A stretch of DNA of 64,000 nucleotides from the NCBI RefSeq assembly GCF_002735705.1, contig NZ_PDZL01000024.1, forward strand, positions 1 through 64,000, written 5' to 3'. Source of the stretch: Janthinobacterium sp. BJB426. GTDB lineage: Bacteria; Pseudomonadota; Gammaproteobacteria; Burkholderiales; Burkholderiaceae_D. This document shows, one piece after another, positions 9,628-18,325 of the stretch (position 1 is the first letter of the stretch; each line of letters opens with the position of its first letter). The position numbers and the translations under genes were made by a program. The notes under the pieces are model-generated. The model was not told the origin of the DNA. It did not search any database and worked only from the letters and a program-made list of their open reading frames with translations.

Positions 9628-10464
9628 TTAAAATTGCTGGACGCGGGTATCCATGCCCGTGATCACTTTGACGCTCTCGGCCGGTGGCGCGGCGGCACGC
9701 GGCGCCTGGCGCGCCGGGGCGGCCGCGCGCGGTGCCGCGACGGGCGCCAGCGGCTTGAGTCCCAGCAGCGACTCCTTGGTGGCGCCGCCCGTGTTGACGG
9801 GCGCCGGATCGACCTGGTTGCGCAGCACCAGCGACAAGGCGCCCACGCTGCGCGCCAGGTCGAGCTTTTCCACCTGGTCCGGCGTCAATTCCAGGGTCAC
9901 GGCATTGACCACCTTGGGCTTGTTGTCGTCGCGGTTCGATTCCTGCGCCACGGCCAGCACCAGGATGCGCTCGAGCACGATCTTGGAAATGGCCAGCTCG
10001 GCGCCGCCGCTGGCCTTGGCGCGGTCGTCCTGGGTATTGACGAGGATGTCGACAAAGTTGCCCGGCAAGGCAAAGCCCGCCACCCCGACCACATCGTTGA
10101 CGCGCACGGTCATGGCGCGCTTGCCGTCGGCCACGATGGAGGACAGGCCGCCGCTCGTGCCCGGCGGCGCAAGCTTGCTTTCCAGTACCGGTTCGCCGAG
10201 GCTGACGGCCGAGCGCGTGATGCGTCCGTCCAGCGCCTTGCCGTCGGTAAAGGCGCCGGGCGGCTGCGCCCCTGCGGGCCAGTCCATGCTGCGCAGCATC
10301 AACGGACTGATCTTCGTGCCCACGCCGATATCGACCAGGGCCACGACGATCTTCTGGCTGGCGGGCGTGCTCTGGCCGCCCATCCAGATCGCCGCCGTCA
10401 GCACGGCGGCACCGGCCAGCACCAGGGCCAGCAGCAACATCAGTAAAGCACGGGTATTTCGCAT
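9628..10464 (-). CDS. RcpC/CpaB, periplasmic Tad pilus protein
   Basis: The product is 278 residues. It has an N-terminal membrane anchor (ALLMLLLALVLAGAAVLTAA), a SAF-type domain (about 35-100) with VALVDIGVGTKISPLMLRSMDWP, and a CpaB/RcpC domain with MTVRVNDVVGVAGFALPGNFVDILV, followed by an Ala/Pro-rich tail. RcpC supports the secretin in the periplasm. The ATG at 10464 follows AGAGGA. The frame extends further upstream, but that extension has no ribosome site and overlaps the AAA+ gene. It lies 16 bp after that gene. Confidence 0.92.
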   Translation of the reverse strand: MRNTRALLMLLLALVLAGAAVLTAAIWMGGQSTPASQKIVVALVDIGVGTKISPLMLRSMDWPAGAQPPGAFTDGKALDGRITRSAVSLGEPVLESKLAPPGTSGGLSSIVADGKRAMTVRVNDVVGVAGFALPGNFVDILVNTQDDRAKASGGAELAISKIVLERILVLAVAQESNRDDNKPKVVNAVTLELTPDQVEKLDLARSVGALSLVLRNQVDPAPVNTGGATKESLLGLKPLAPVAAPRAAAPARQAPRAAAPPAESVKVITGMDTRVQQF

Positions 10465-10480
10465 CGTTTTTCCTCTGACT

Positions 10481-11836
10481 TCAACTTGATTTCGGTTCGC
10501 GGCGTTCCTGCACGGCCAGGTCGTCCGCGCCCTGGCGCTGATTCGCGCCGGCAAAATAATTGTTCCAGGCCCAGTCCAGCACCGTTTCACTCAACTGCAC
10601 CGCCGTGCCTTCGTAGCGGGCCAGGTCGCGCACCTGGCGCAGCAGGTCGCGCGGGTAGCAGGCCAGCAAGGGCGTCGCGCTGCGCGCATGGCGCTGCAGC
10701 AAAAAGGCAAAGGCGGCCGCGTCGAATGCCACGCCGTAGGTGGCGCACGTCTGGCGGAACACGGTTTCGTAATGGGCGGCGCTGAGCGCCGGCACTTCGA
10801 TCTTGTAGCCGAGACGGCGCAGGAAGGCCGCGTCCGACAGGCGCTCGGGCAGGAAATTCGAGGAAAACACCACCACCACGTCGAACGGCACCTGGAAGGT
10901 ATGGCCGTTGTGCAGCGACAGGTAATCGATGGCGCGGTCCATCGGCACGATCCAGCGGTTCATCAGTTCCAGCGGCGAGCAGCGCTGGCGCCCCAGGTCG
11001 TCGATGATGAAAATGCCATTGTTGGCTTTCAGGTGCGGCGGCGCGCGGTACAGGCGCGTCACGCTGTCGAAGCGCAGGTCCAGCATTTCCAGGGTCAGTT
11101 CGCCGCCTGTCAGCACGGCCGGGCGGCGCACGCCGCGCACCCAGCGCGCGTCCAGCTGCACGGCCCGCTCGATGCCGGCCGGCGCTTCCTGCTGCTGCGC
11201 CGCCGGCAGATGCAGCACCGGATCATAAAAGGGCACGACTTCGCCATCGACCATGATGGCGTAAGGCAAGGCAATGGCGCCTTGCAGCAAATCTTGCAGG
11301 CGTTCGGCCAGGTAAGTCTTGCCGCTGCCGGCGGCGCCGTAAATGAAAATGGCACGCCCGGAATTCATGGCCGCGCCCAGCTGGTCGAGCACGGCCTGGT
11401 TGACCACCACGCCATCGAAGCTGGCTTGCACCTGCGGACGCGTGACGTGCATGTTGGCCACGCTCTGTGCCGCCACCTGCGCGTTATAGGCAGCCAGCGG
11501 CACGGGGCACGGGCCAGCGTAGGCATTGCGCGCCAGGCATTCGAGGGCGCGCTGGCGGCCGCTGTCCGTCAACTGGTAATGGATGTCGGCATCCGTGCCG
11601 CTGGCGCCGCGGCGCATGACCTCGCACATTTTTTCCTGCCGCATGAAGACGATGACGGGGTCGATCACGCCCAGGCCCAGCTTGACGTAGCTGGCCAGCT
11701 CGGGCAGGTGCAGCTGGCCCCGCTGGAACAGCACCTTGACCAGCAGTTCGACGAGGAAAAAAAAGGGCAAGCCCGTCTCTTCGACGGTGCGCGGGGCACG
11801 CTGGGACGCCGGTGCGGCAAGCAGGTCAGCAGGCAT
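10481..11836 (-). CDS. AAA+ ATPase of unknown role inside the Tad operon
   Basis: The product is 451 residues. The first ~110 residues are helical and may form a winged-helix-like region with a hydrophobic FFFLVELLVKVL stretch. An AAA+ core follows: Walker A GAAGSGKT (167-174), Walker B IFIIDDLGRQ and a sensor-like VVVFSSNF. The C-terminal helical part ends with basic and acidic residues. No standard Tad protein is an AAA+ enzyme of this kind, though such genes are found in betaproteobacterial Tad loci. It sits between tadV and rcpC in the same strand and spacing, so it is part of the operon. Possible roles are remodelling of the machine or regulation; neither is shown by the sequence. Confidence 0.8.
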   Translation of the reverse strand: MPADLLAAPASQRAPRTVEETGLPFFFLVELLVKVLFQRGQLHLPELASYVKLGLGVIDPVIVFMRQEKMCEVMRRGASGTDADIHYQLTDSGRQRALECLARNAYAGPCPVPLAAYNAQVAAQSVANMHVTRPQVQASFDGVVVNQAVLDQLGAAMNSGRAIFIYGAAGSGKTYLAERLQDLLQGAIALPYAIMVDGEVVPFYDPVLHLPAAQQQEAPAGIERAVQLDARWVRGVRRPAVLTGGELTLEMLDLRFDSVTRLYRAPPHLKANNGIFIIDDLGRQRCSPLELMNRWIVPMDRAIDYLSLHNGHTFQVPFDVVVVFSSNFLPERLSDAAFLRRLGYKIEVPALSAAHYETVFRQTCATYGVAFDAAAFAFLLQRHARSATPLLACYPRDLLRQVRDLARYEGTAVQLSETVLDWAWNNYFAGANQRQGADDLAVQERREPKSS

Positions 11837-11863
11837 GGGAACAGCGACAGAAGATGCCAGCGA

Positions 11864-12457
11864 TCATGCGAACATGTCCAGCTGGCCGGCGGCGGCCAGC
11901 AGCAGATACAGCGCGGTGCCGCTGGCGATGGCTATGGCATACGGCAACTTTCCGCTGGGCACGACAGGCGCGTCGATATCGGGCCGCTGCGCCGCGATGG
12001 CCCGCATGAAGCTGTTCAAGGCCATGTGATAGCTATTGCTGCCGACCTGGCGCAAGGTGCCGTGACAGGCGGCCACGGCCAGTGACAGCACGCCGCCGGC
12101 AAGCAGGCTGGCCAGCAGGCAACAGAAGACGGTGAGCGGGCCGACAAAGGCGCCCACCATCGCCATCAGTTTCACATCGCCGGCGCCCAGCGCCTTGAGC
12201 GCATACATCGGCAGCAGCAACACCAGGCCCAGGGCCAGGCCGCCCAAGGCCGGCCAGAAGCCGAGCGCGCCCGGCGTGGCCGTCAACAGGCCTGCACCAG
12301 CCGGCAACACGGCATTGAGCAACAGCCCGGCCAGCGCGCCAGTCAACACCAGGCGGTTCGGAATGCGGCGGCTGCGCACGTCGTGGTACACGGCCAGCAG
12401 CAGCAAGCCGGCCAGCAGGACCGCCGGCGACCAGGTCAGGAAAAGATCGGTGTACAT
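11864..12457 (-). CDS. TadV/CpaA, prepilin peptidase
   Basis: The product is a 197-residue membrane aspartyl peptidase of the A24 family. The first catalytic aspartate lies in YHDVRSRRIPN (about residue 26) and the second in ALGAGDVKLMAMVG (the GxGD motif). Hydrophobic segments fill most of the rest. It cleaves the leader of the Flp prepilin and probably of the TadE-type pseudopilins. The C-terminal ~50 residues, including a polar stretch, extend past the minimal peptidase core. It is encoded 127 bp after flp. Confidence 0.92.
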   Translation of the reverse strand: MYTDLFLTWSPAVLLAGLLLLAVYHDVRSRRIPNRLVLTGALAGLLLNAVLPAGAGLLTATPGALGFWPALGGLALGLVLLLPMYALKALGAGDVKLMAMVGAFVGPLTVFCCLLASLLAGGVLSLAVAACHGTLRQVGSNSYHMALNSFMRAIAAQRPDIDAPVVPSGKLPYAIAIASGTALYLLLAAAGQLDMFA

Positions 12458-12584
12458 GGATTATCTGGCACGCGAAGGACGATGGCTGGGCCACAAACGA
12501 CGATGGCCCGGCGCCATGCGGCTGATCCGGGCCACCATCGGCGCGTGCCCGGAAAGGGGCGCGCCGCCATTGCACGTGTGCTGA

Positions 12585-12752
12585 TTACTTGCCCGTCAAC
12601 GTGGTCGAGACGCCTGTAAATACGGTCGACAGATTAGTGCCCAGCAATTTGACCGCGCCAACGATTGCAACAGCGATCAGTGCGGCGATCAGGCCGTATT
12701 CGATTGCGGTAACGCCATCTTCTTCAGCGATAAAGTTTTTGATGAAATTCAT
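12585..12752 (-). CDS. Flp major pilin
   Basis: The product is a 55-residue prepilin. The leader is MNFIKNFIAEEDG (13 residues), and cleavage is expected after Gly13, giving a mature pilin that begins VTAIEYGLIAALIAVAIVG. The Glu-Tyr pair at mature positions 5-6 is the Flp hallmark. The tail contains a second hydrophobic stretch and ends TLTGK. It is the structural subunit of the adhesive Tad pilus. The short frame was chosen at the ATG at 12752; residues upstream of it do not resemble a leader. Confidence 0.95.
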   Translation of the reverse strand: MNFIKNFIAEEDGVTAIEYGLIAALIAVAIVGAVKLLGTNLSTVFTGVSTTLTGK

Positions 12753-13041
12753 GATTAATCCATTCAGAGTGAGTTTTACAACGTCATGTGCAACTGCGGA
12801 TGCGGCCAGCCAATAGATCGATATCACGCATCCTTGCATATAGACAGAAGTGCAATCAGACACACCAAGGCCATCGGCGACAATAACTGTACGTCCCCGG
12901 AAAATGAATTTCCGGGCCCGGCGCGCAATACATGCGCGCTGCCTGGAAAATCATCTTTATTCCGGATTTTTTCCGCTTTTGTCCCTATTCGCAATATCAG
13001 CCTGGCTAATTCAGCGGTATTTACCGATTGCTGATGCAGAT

Positions 13042-13070
13042 ATTATAATTAAATAAATATTGATATTAAA
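13042..13070 (-). promoter_or_regulatory. Candidate sigma-70 promoter for the flp operon
   Basis: Read on the minus strand there is a perfect TATAAT (13047-13042), with TTTAAT 17 bp upstream (13070-13065) as a weak -35, inside an AT-rich patch. It points toward flp. The -35 match is only partial, so this is a suggestion. Confidence 0.35.
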
Positions 13071-13090
13071 CAGACAAAAGTAATTTTATT

Positions 13091-13142
13091 GCCGGTACAA
13101 AAGAGCTTTTTTTCTGCGTGACATCAGTACATTTGTACCGGC
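13091..13142 (-). repeat. Perfect 11-bp inverted repeat after the response regulator gene
   Basis: GCCGGTACAAA at 13091-13101 is exactly mirrored by TTTGTACCGGC at 13132-13142, leaving a 30-nt loop. It starts two bases past the stop codon of the response regulator gene. On the minus strand the stem is followed by AATAAAATTA rather than a T-run. It could be an RNA 3'-end structure, a weak terminator or an operator upstream of flp. Confidence 0.6.
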
Positions 13143-13143
13143 T

Positions 13144-13833
13144 TCAATATTCATGCGCCGCCGCAAGGCCATTCTTCAAGGCGTACACATACAGCTCGAG
13201 GCGGTTGGCCACATCGAGTTTGCTGTAAATCGACGTCAAATGGTTGCGCAGGGTTTGCTCGGAAATGAAGGCGCGCTGCGCGATGGTTTTGTTGAGTGCG
13301 CCATTGCCTTCCACCATCATGGCGACAATCTTGCGCTCCTTGAGGGTCAGCAAGGCGATGCGCGCCGCCTCGGGATCGGGCGCCGCCGGCGTCGGTGCCG
13401 GCTTGATCAGCGCGCCCAGCAGACTGCCCAGCAAGGCCTGGTCCAGGCACAGTTCGCCGCGATGCACGCGCGCGATGGCGTCGATAACCTGTGCCGCCGC
13501 CACCTCCTTGCCGATCACGCCGCGCGCCCCGTTACGCACGGCGCTGGCCAGTACTTCCTGGTCGCGCGTGCCGCTGAACATCAGCGCCCGCGTGACGCCA
13601 TTGGCCACCAGCGCCGGCACGAAATCGACGGAACATACGCCATCGAGATCGACATCGAGCACGACGATATCGGGCTGCAAGCTGCAGCTCAGGGCCACGG
13701 CATCGCCAATATTGCTGACGCTGGCGACCACTTCCATCGACGGGCACGCTTCCTCCAGCATTTTTTCCAGACCCCACAACATGGTCTTATGGTCGTCGAC
13801 CAGCATGACGCGAATCGGATGCGGATTTAACAT
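13144..13833 (-). CDS. NarL/FixJ-type response regulator next to the Tad genes
   Basis: The product is 229 residues. The receiver domain (about 7-125) has the acidic pair VDDH near residue 12, the phospho-acceptor Asp60 in IVVLDVD and a Ser/Thr switch region LMFSGT. The C-terminal LuxR-type helix-turn-helix (about 165-225) contains LTLKERKIVAMMVEG...LRNHLTSIYSKLDVANRLEL. It is probably the partner of the histidine kinase encoded 43 bp upstream. It lies between flp and tadE, so control of the Tad promoters is a reasonable inference. The ATG at 13833 is preceded by AAGG. Confidence 0.88.
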   Translation of the reverse strand: MLNPHPIRVMLVDDHKTMLWGLEKMLEEACPSMEVVASVSNIGDAVALSCSLQPDIVVLDVDLDGVCSVDFVPALVANGVTRALMFSGTRDQEVLASAVRNGARGVIGKEVAAAQVIDAIARVHRGELCLDQALLGSLLGALIKPAPTPAAPDPEAARIALLTLKERKIVAMMVEGNGALNKTIAQRAFISEQTLRNHLTSIYSKLDVANRLELYVYALKNGLAAAHEY

Positions 13834-13876
13834 GGATGTATACCTTTTATGTGCCACGGCGCGCAGGGCCAGGCCC

Positions 13877-15577
13877 TTACACGGGAATTTCAATGCGCAC
13901 CGCCGTCGCGCCGCCAGCCGCCTGGCCCACCTGCACGGTGCCGCCCAGCGCCAGCGCCCGTTCGGCGATGGAAGCGGGCATGAACGGGGCGCGCCGGGAC
14001 GCTTCGGACTCGGCGGTATTCTCGATCGAGATCGACACGGCATGCGTGCCGCAGGCCAGGCGCACGCACCCCTCGCGGGCCGTCGTATGCCTGCGGATAT
14101 TGCTCATGCCTTCGTTAACGATCTGAAATACTTCCGCCGCCAGCCTGTCGCTGAGGACGAACGCCCGCTCCGAGACGATCTCGATGTCGATGCCAAAGAA
14201 TTTCTTCAACTGTTGCGCCTGCCGCCGCAACGCCGCCAGCAGCTCGGGCTCGTCATGCCGCTCCTGGCCGCCGCGCACCGTCTGCGCCATCTGGCGCAAG
14301 TCGCCAATGACCTGGCCGCTCATCTCGATCAGCTTGTCGAGGTCGCCCAGCAAGGGATTGCCGGCGGCCACCTTGGCCCGCAAGGCGCTCAAGCCATGGC
14401 GCAAGCCGATGTAGGGCTGGATGGTCGAATCATGCAAATCGCGGGCAATCTTCTGCCGTTCGCGGTAAGCGGCGCCGGAGGCGAGCTTGTCGAGAATGGC
14501 GATGTTCTCTATCTGGGGAAATACCTGCTCGACGATCTGCGCCAGGAACGTGGCGTCGGCCTTCGACAGCCGGTCCGTGGCCGCCAGCACATACAGGCGG
14601 CCCTGCCCCTTATGCAAAGGCAAGGGAACGCTGATGAAGGATTGCGCATCGAAGAGTTCCGTCAGGGCCGTGCCCTGCGTGGCGTCGAGGTCGAGCCGCT
14701 GCCAGGTGGCGCTGGCGCGCGCCTTGCCCTGCCACGCAGGGCCGAGCCCGAGTCGCGAACGCAGCGATGATGCGTACAGCACGCTCTGGCTGGCCTCGAA
14801 CACCATCAGCGGCGCCACGGCTGCCTCGCTCATCTGGCTGACGCGCCCGCCATTGCCCCGGCTGTCATCGAGCGCCGTGCGCAACTGCCAATGCGCCGCG
14901 CCGCCCTCGCGCATGACCAGGATGCAGCTGCTGGCGCCAAAGAAGACGCGCGCCTTCTCCAGCATCGACGCCACCGTATGATCGACGCCGAAACGGGGAT
15001 TCGATTGCTGGCTCACTTCGCGCAGCAAGGCCAGGCGGCGCTTGTGCTGCACGCTCAAGCCGCCCCAGCAAGCGATCATGGTGCCCAGCGCCATGACAAA
15101 CGCCGTGCGCAACAGCAGCAGCGGCAAGTTCGGTTCCTGCTCCGACAGCACCGACGCCAGCACCAGCAAGGCGCAGGACGCGAGCGTTATCCGGGTGCCT
15201 TCATCGCGCCCCCGCTGGAACGACGAGGCCAGGATCGCAAAGAAAAAATAGGGAAAAAAATAACTCTCGCCACCGCCGGTGCACCACACGATCAGGCCGC
15301 ACCAGCCTGCATCAAGCCAATACACCCGTTTGCCATTGCCGCGATGAAAATGCAGCAACACCAGCAATGCCGCGCCATACAGCAGATACAGGGACAACAT
15401 CACCGGGGCGAATTGCCCAGCCATACCTTGATGGCCGGAATCGATCATCAGCGTCAGCAATGCCATCACGGCCAACAATAAACGCATGCCAAAGATCATT
15501 TGCAAGTCAGCATGATCCTCCGGCGGCAAGGCCGCCACGGTATTCTTTCCCCATTGCAATTGTTTCTGTTGCAGCAT
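13877..15577 (-). CDS. Sensor histidine kinase (HisKA_3 type) with degenerate ATP-binding motifs
   Basis: The product is 566 residues. About six membrane helices occupy residues 28-190, followed by a GAF-like domain (about 200-365) and a HisKA_3 dimerisation region with the phospho-acceptor His382 in RQKIARDLHDSTIQPYIGL. The HATPase_c part has a recognisable N box (VNEGMSNIRRHT). Where related NarX-type kinases have a DxGxG motif it reads SIENTAESEASRRA, so the aspartate and glycines are missing; the later ERALALGG block is present. It may bind ATP poorly or act mainly as a phosphatase. The likely partner is the regulator at 13144-13833. The gap of 273 bp to tadE is AT-rich and must hold the divergent promoters. 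Confidence 0.85.
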   Translation of the reverse strand: MLQQKQLQWGKNTVAALPPEDHADLQMIFGMRLLLAVMALLTLMIDSGHQGMAGQFAPVMLSLYLLYGAALLVLLHFHRGNGKRVYWLDAGWCGLIVWCTGGGESYFFPYFFFAILASSFQRGRDEGTRITLASCALLVLASVLSEQEPNLPLLLLRTAFVMALGTMIACWGGLSVQHKRRLALLREVSQQSNPRFGVDHTVASMLEKARVFFGASSCILVMREGGAAHWQLRTALDDSRGNGGRVSQMSEAAVAPLMVFEASQSVLYASSLRSRLGLGPAWQGKARASATWQRLDLDATQGTALTELFDAQSFISVPLPLHKGQGRLYVLAATDRLSKADATFLAQIVEQVFPQIENIAILDKLASGAAYRERQKIARDLHDSTIQPYIGLRHGLSALRAKVAAGNPLLGDLDKLIEMSGQVIGDLRQMAQTVRGGQERHDEPELLAALRRQAQQLKKFFGIDIEIVSERAFVLSDRLAAEVFQIVNEGMSNIRRHTTAREGCVRLACGTHAVSISIENTAESEASRRAPFMPASIAERALALGGTVQVGQAAGGATAVRIEIPV

Positions 15578-15850
15578 ACTGATTTCATCTTTACAAAAAT
15601 TACCATTTTCCCGGCATGCCGGAGAATGGTTAATTATTTTTTAATTTTCGTACGCCCCGCATATTACTCCCAGGATTAGAAATTAGGAATGAAAAGCCTG
15701 TCATTTACTATGTAAATTATAATAAACTTGATTTCCGTGCATTTTAATGCGACCCTCACTCGCGCAAAGCGCGCTAAAATGAGCCGAGGCAAATTGATTT
15801 GAATACATAGCCTAAATACGCAGGCGCGAGCCTTTACCTGGATACCTGAA

Positions 15851-16348
15851 ATGATGCTCAGCAAGGCTACGCCCCGCTTTTCCCGCCCCCCGCCCGCCGG
15901 CATCGGGCAAGCTGGCGCCTCCCTTGTCGAGTTTGCCATCATCGCTCCCGTCTTCCTGCTGCTGATGATCGGCGTGATCGAATTGAGCATGGCGTATTTC
16001 GCCAATCTCACCATGCAGCATGCGGTGCGCGAAGGCGCGCGCTATGCGGTGACGGGCAACAGCGATCTCGACCCGGCCAGCAGCAACCAGCAACGCTACC
16101 AGGCCGTCATTCAAAAGATGAAAGCCAGTTCCATGGGTATCTACGACAAGGTCAATCCCGTCATCACGGTGAACGGCAGCAGCGGCACCAGCGCCGGCAT
16201 GTTTGGCAACAGCGGCGATATCGTCGTCATCTCCGTCGCATACAACTGGACATTCGCCACGCCGATGATGGCCGCCTTCTACAAGGACGGCAAATCGGCC
16301 AACGTAGTGGCCGCCACCATGCGCAATGAAAGCTTTGGCGGCCTATGA
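15851..16348 (+). CDS. TadE-like minor pseudopilin
   Basis: The product is 165 residues. The N-terminal region ends in GASLVEFAIIAPVFLLLMIGVIEL, a TadE-type processing site and membrane helix (Glu after the cleavage region). A soluble domain with alternating polar and hydrophobic residues follows. TadE proteins are processed by the prepilin peptidase and are needed for pilus formation. Two adjacent ATG codons (15851 and 15854) are possible starts. The gene opens a plus-strand trio and overlaps the next gene by 4 bases. Confidence 0.9.
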   Translation: MMLSKATPRFSRPPPAGIGQAGASLVEFAIIAPVFLLLMIGVIELSMAYFANLTMQHAVREGARYAVTGNSDLDPASSNQQRYQAVIQKMKASSMGIYDKVNPVITVNGSSGTSAGMFGNSGDIVVISVAYNWTFATPMMAAFYKDGKSANVVAATMRNESFGGL

Positions 16349-16953
16349 TGCGTTCACGCCCTGCGGCAAGACGCGCCGCGCGCGGCATAGCCGCCGTGGA
16401 ATTTGCCATCGTGCTGCCGCTGCTGGCACTGCTGCTATTCATGGTGGTCGACCTGTCGCGCGCCATCCAGGCCAAGATCATCCTGCTCAATATCAGCCGT
16501 GAAGGCGCCAACCTGGCTTCGCGCTCGACGTCCGACCTGAGCGGCTCGAGCCAGACCATCATGAATGCGCTGGCCGCCAGCACGCCGCCGCTGGACATGA
16601 ACAAGCGTGGCATGATCTACGTCACCAAGATCATGGGCTACACGGCGAAGAGCGGCTTGCGCAATATCGTGCTGGAACAATACCGCTGGGATGCCGGCGC
16701 GAAGTCCAGCGGCTACCTGCCAGCCAGCCAGGTGTGGCGGTGCGGCAGCTGGAGCAATGGCACGTGCACCAATATCGCCAAGGACAACGATGCCCCCACG
16801 GTGTCCTTGATGCAGAACCAGCTGGCCGACGGCGAACTGATCTACGCCGTGGAAACTTTCTACAATTTCGACATGCTGTTCGGCACCTTGAAATTTGGCA
16901 ACAGCACGACGCCCATCCTGGGCCCCGACCTGACTTCGATGACGATATTCTGA
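16345..16953 (+). CDS. TadE/TadF-like pseudopilin
   Basis: The product is 202 residues. After a basic N-terminus comes RGIAAVEFAIVLPLLALLLFMVVDLSR, the same leader/helix architecture as TadE (Ala-Val-Glu-Phe). The remaining ~160 residues form a periplasmic domain with two cysteines in WRCGSWSNGTCT that could pair. It probably fills the TadF role. Translation is coupled to both neighbours: ATGA with tadE upstream and TGATG with the tadG-like gene downstream. Confidence 0.88.
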   Translation: MMRSRPAARRAARGIAAVEFAIVLPLLALLLFMVVDLSRAIQAKIILLNISREGANLASRSTSDLSGSSQTIMNALAASTPPLDMNKRGMIYVTKIMGYTAKSGLRNIVLEQYRWDAGAKSSGYLPASQVWRCGSWSNGTCTNIAKDNDAPTVSLMQNQLADGELIYAVETFYNFDMLFGTLKFGNSTTPILGPDLTSMTIF

Positions 16954-18311
16954 TGCGCATTTCCTACAAACGGCAAGGCGGACAAGTGCTGATCATGGTG
17001 GCGCTGTCGGCCGTCGTCCTGATCGCCTCGGTAGGCCTGGCCGTCGATTCGGCCCTCGGTTACCTCGTCAAGGCCAAGCTCAATGCGGCCGTCGACTCGG
17101 CCAGCCTGGCGGCGGCGCGTGGCGTTACCACGGGCAACTCGGAAACGGAGCAGCGGGCCAGTGCGCGCCAGTCGGCCAAGGAGTTTTTTGACATCAATTA
17201 TCCGGATCAGTTCCTGCTGTCGACGCCGACCCTGAATCCGGTAGACGTCACGTTCAACAAGGGCACCGTCACCATCGACGTCTCGGCCACCGCCACCCTG
17301 CCCGTCTCGCTGATGGGCATACTCGGTTTCAAGACCCTGAACGTGGCCGCCAGTGCGCAAACTATCCGCAAGGACCTGGACATGGTGCTGGTGATGGATA
17401 CGTCGGGGTCGCTGGAATCCAATGCCGACGCCGTGCGGGCGGCGGGCAAGTCCTTTCTGAACAAATTCAACTCCACCGTGGACCGGGTCGGCTTGCTGCA
17501 CTTCGCGTCGGAAGCGCAAATCGATGTCCCGATCAAGCAGGTCAACCGCGGTTTCGACCGCAGCAGCATGACCATGAAAGATGGAAAGATCGATAAATTC
17601 TCCTTTGTCGGCGGTACTAATTCTTCCGCAGGCATGTTCCAGGCGCGCAAACAGCTGAACGACATCCAGCCACTCAACCGCTCCAGCCTGCGCGTCATCG
17701 TATTTTTTTCCGACGGCTCGCCAGCCGCATTTTCCTCGTTTTTCCCCAACACGGACGGCAATTGCAAGACGGCAGGCGGGCTCGCCACCTATACCCCTTT
17801 GCAAAGCCCCGCGCTGGTCGGCTTGTACGCAATGAAAGAGACTAACAACGTGCAGGCCGGGAACTGCGCTGCCAGCAAAATCACCGCGATTCCCCCATGG
17901 TATAACGCGAATAACGCGTTCGCCCAAGCCGACGACGTGGCGCTGCGCGAGTTTCCCATCGTGACCAACACGCCCCGCGTCGTGACCGCTTCCATCTCCT
18001 CGGCGCAGGTGCAATGGACGAATGTGCACCGCGCCTCGCGCAACCTGGTCGAAGCGATGGCCGCAAAGGCCCGCCAGGAAGGTATTTTCGTCTTTACCCT
18101 GGGCATGGGCGCCTCGCTGAAAACCAAGGAAGGGCCGGACAACGAGCTGGGCGAAGACTTGCTGCGCTGCCTGGCCAATACCACCGATGCGAAAGCCAGC
18201 TGCCGCAAACCGGCCGAACCCGTGGGCCTGTACTGCTATGCGGCCACCGACAGCGACCTGAGCCCCTGTTTTACGCGGCTCGCCTCGGCCATTTTGCGCA
18301 TTTCCAAATAA
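16953..18311 (+). CDS. TadG-like protein with von Willebrand factor A domain
   Basis: The product is 452 residues. An N-terminal Flp/TadG-type helix (QVLIMVALSAVVLIASVGLAVDSA, about 11-34) is followed by a region typical of TadG pilus proteins (LNAAVDSASLAAARG). A vWA domain then begins near DLDMVLVMDTSGSLESNAD, where DTSGS is an intact metal-ion-dependent adhesion motif; GGTNSSAGM and FFSDGSP are further vWA loops. Four cysteines near the C-terminus (LLRCLAN, ASCRKP, YCYA, SPCF) could form disulphides. TadG is a surface or periplasmic partner of the pilus. The upstream extension of this frame is excluded because it overlaps the tadF-like gene. Confidence 0.9.
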   Translation: MRISYKRQGGQVLIMVALSAVVLIASVGLAVDSALGYLVKAKLNAAVDSASLAAARGVTTGNSETEQRASARQSAKEFFDINYPDQFLLSTPTLNPVDVTFNKGTVTIDVSATATLPVSLMGILGFKTLNVAASAQTIRKDLDMVLVMDTSGSLESNADAVRAAGKSFLNKFNSTVDRVGLLHFASEAQIDVPIKQVNRGFDRSSMTMKDGKIDKFSFVGGTNSSAGMFQARKQLNDIQPLNRSSLRVIVFFSDGSPAAFSSFFPNTDGNCKTAGGLATYTPLQSPALVGLYAMKETNNVQAGNCAASKITAIPPWYNANNAFAQADDVALREFPIVTNTPRVVTASISSAQVQWTNVHRASRNLVEAMAAKARQEGIFVFTLGMGASLKTKEGPDNELGEDLLRCLANTTDAKASCRKPAEPVGLYCYAATDSDLSPCFTRLASAILRISK

Positions 18312-18325
18312 GGCCTGATCACCGG

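Larger units (their letters stand above)
12753..13143 (-). promoter_or_regulatory. flp upstream region, gene-free
   Basis: This 391-bp stretch separates flp from the response regulator gene; both read leftward. Its right third (about 13018-13090) is strikingly AT-rich against a GC-rich background. A candidate promoter lies at 13042-13070 and an inverted repeat at 13091-13142. No convincing gene was found; short frames here have no ribosome site or coding look. A transcript from the candidate promoter would have a leader of about 280 nt before flp. Confidence 0.5.

Noticed and set aside
12786-13056. Short frames in the flp upstream region
   Set aside because: No ribosome sites, no family resemblance, and they span the AT-rich promoter region.
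15718-15723. TATAAT in the tadE/kinase divergent region
   Set aside because: No acceptable -35 element at 16-18 bp on either strand, and the AT-rich stretch makes chance matches likely.
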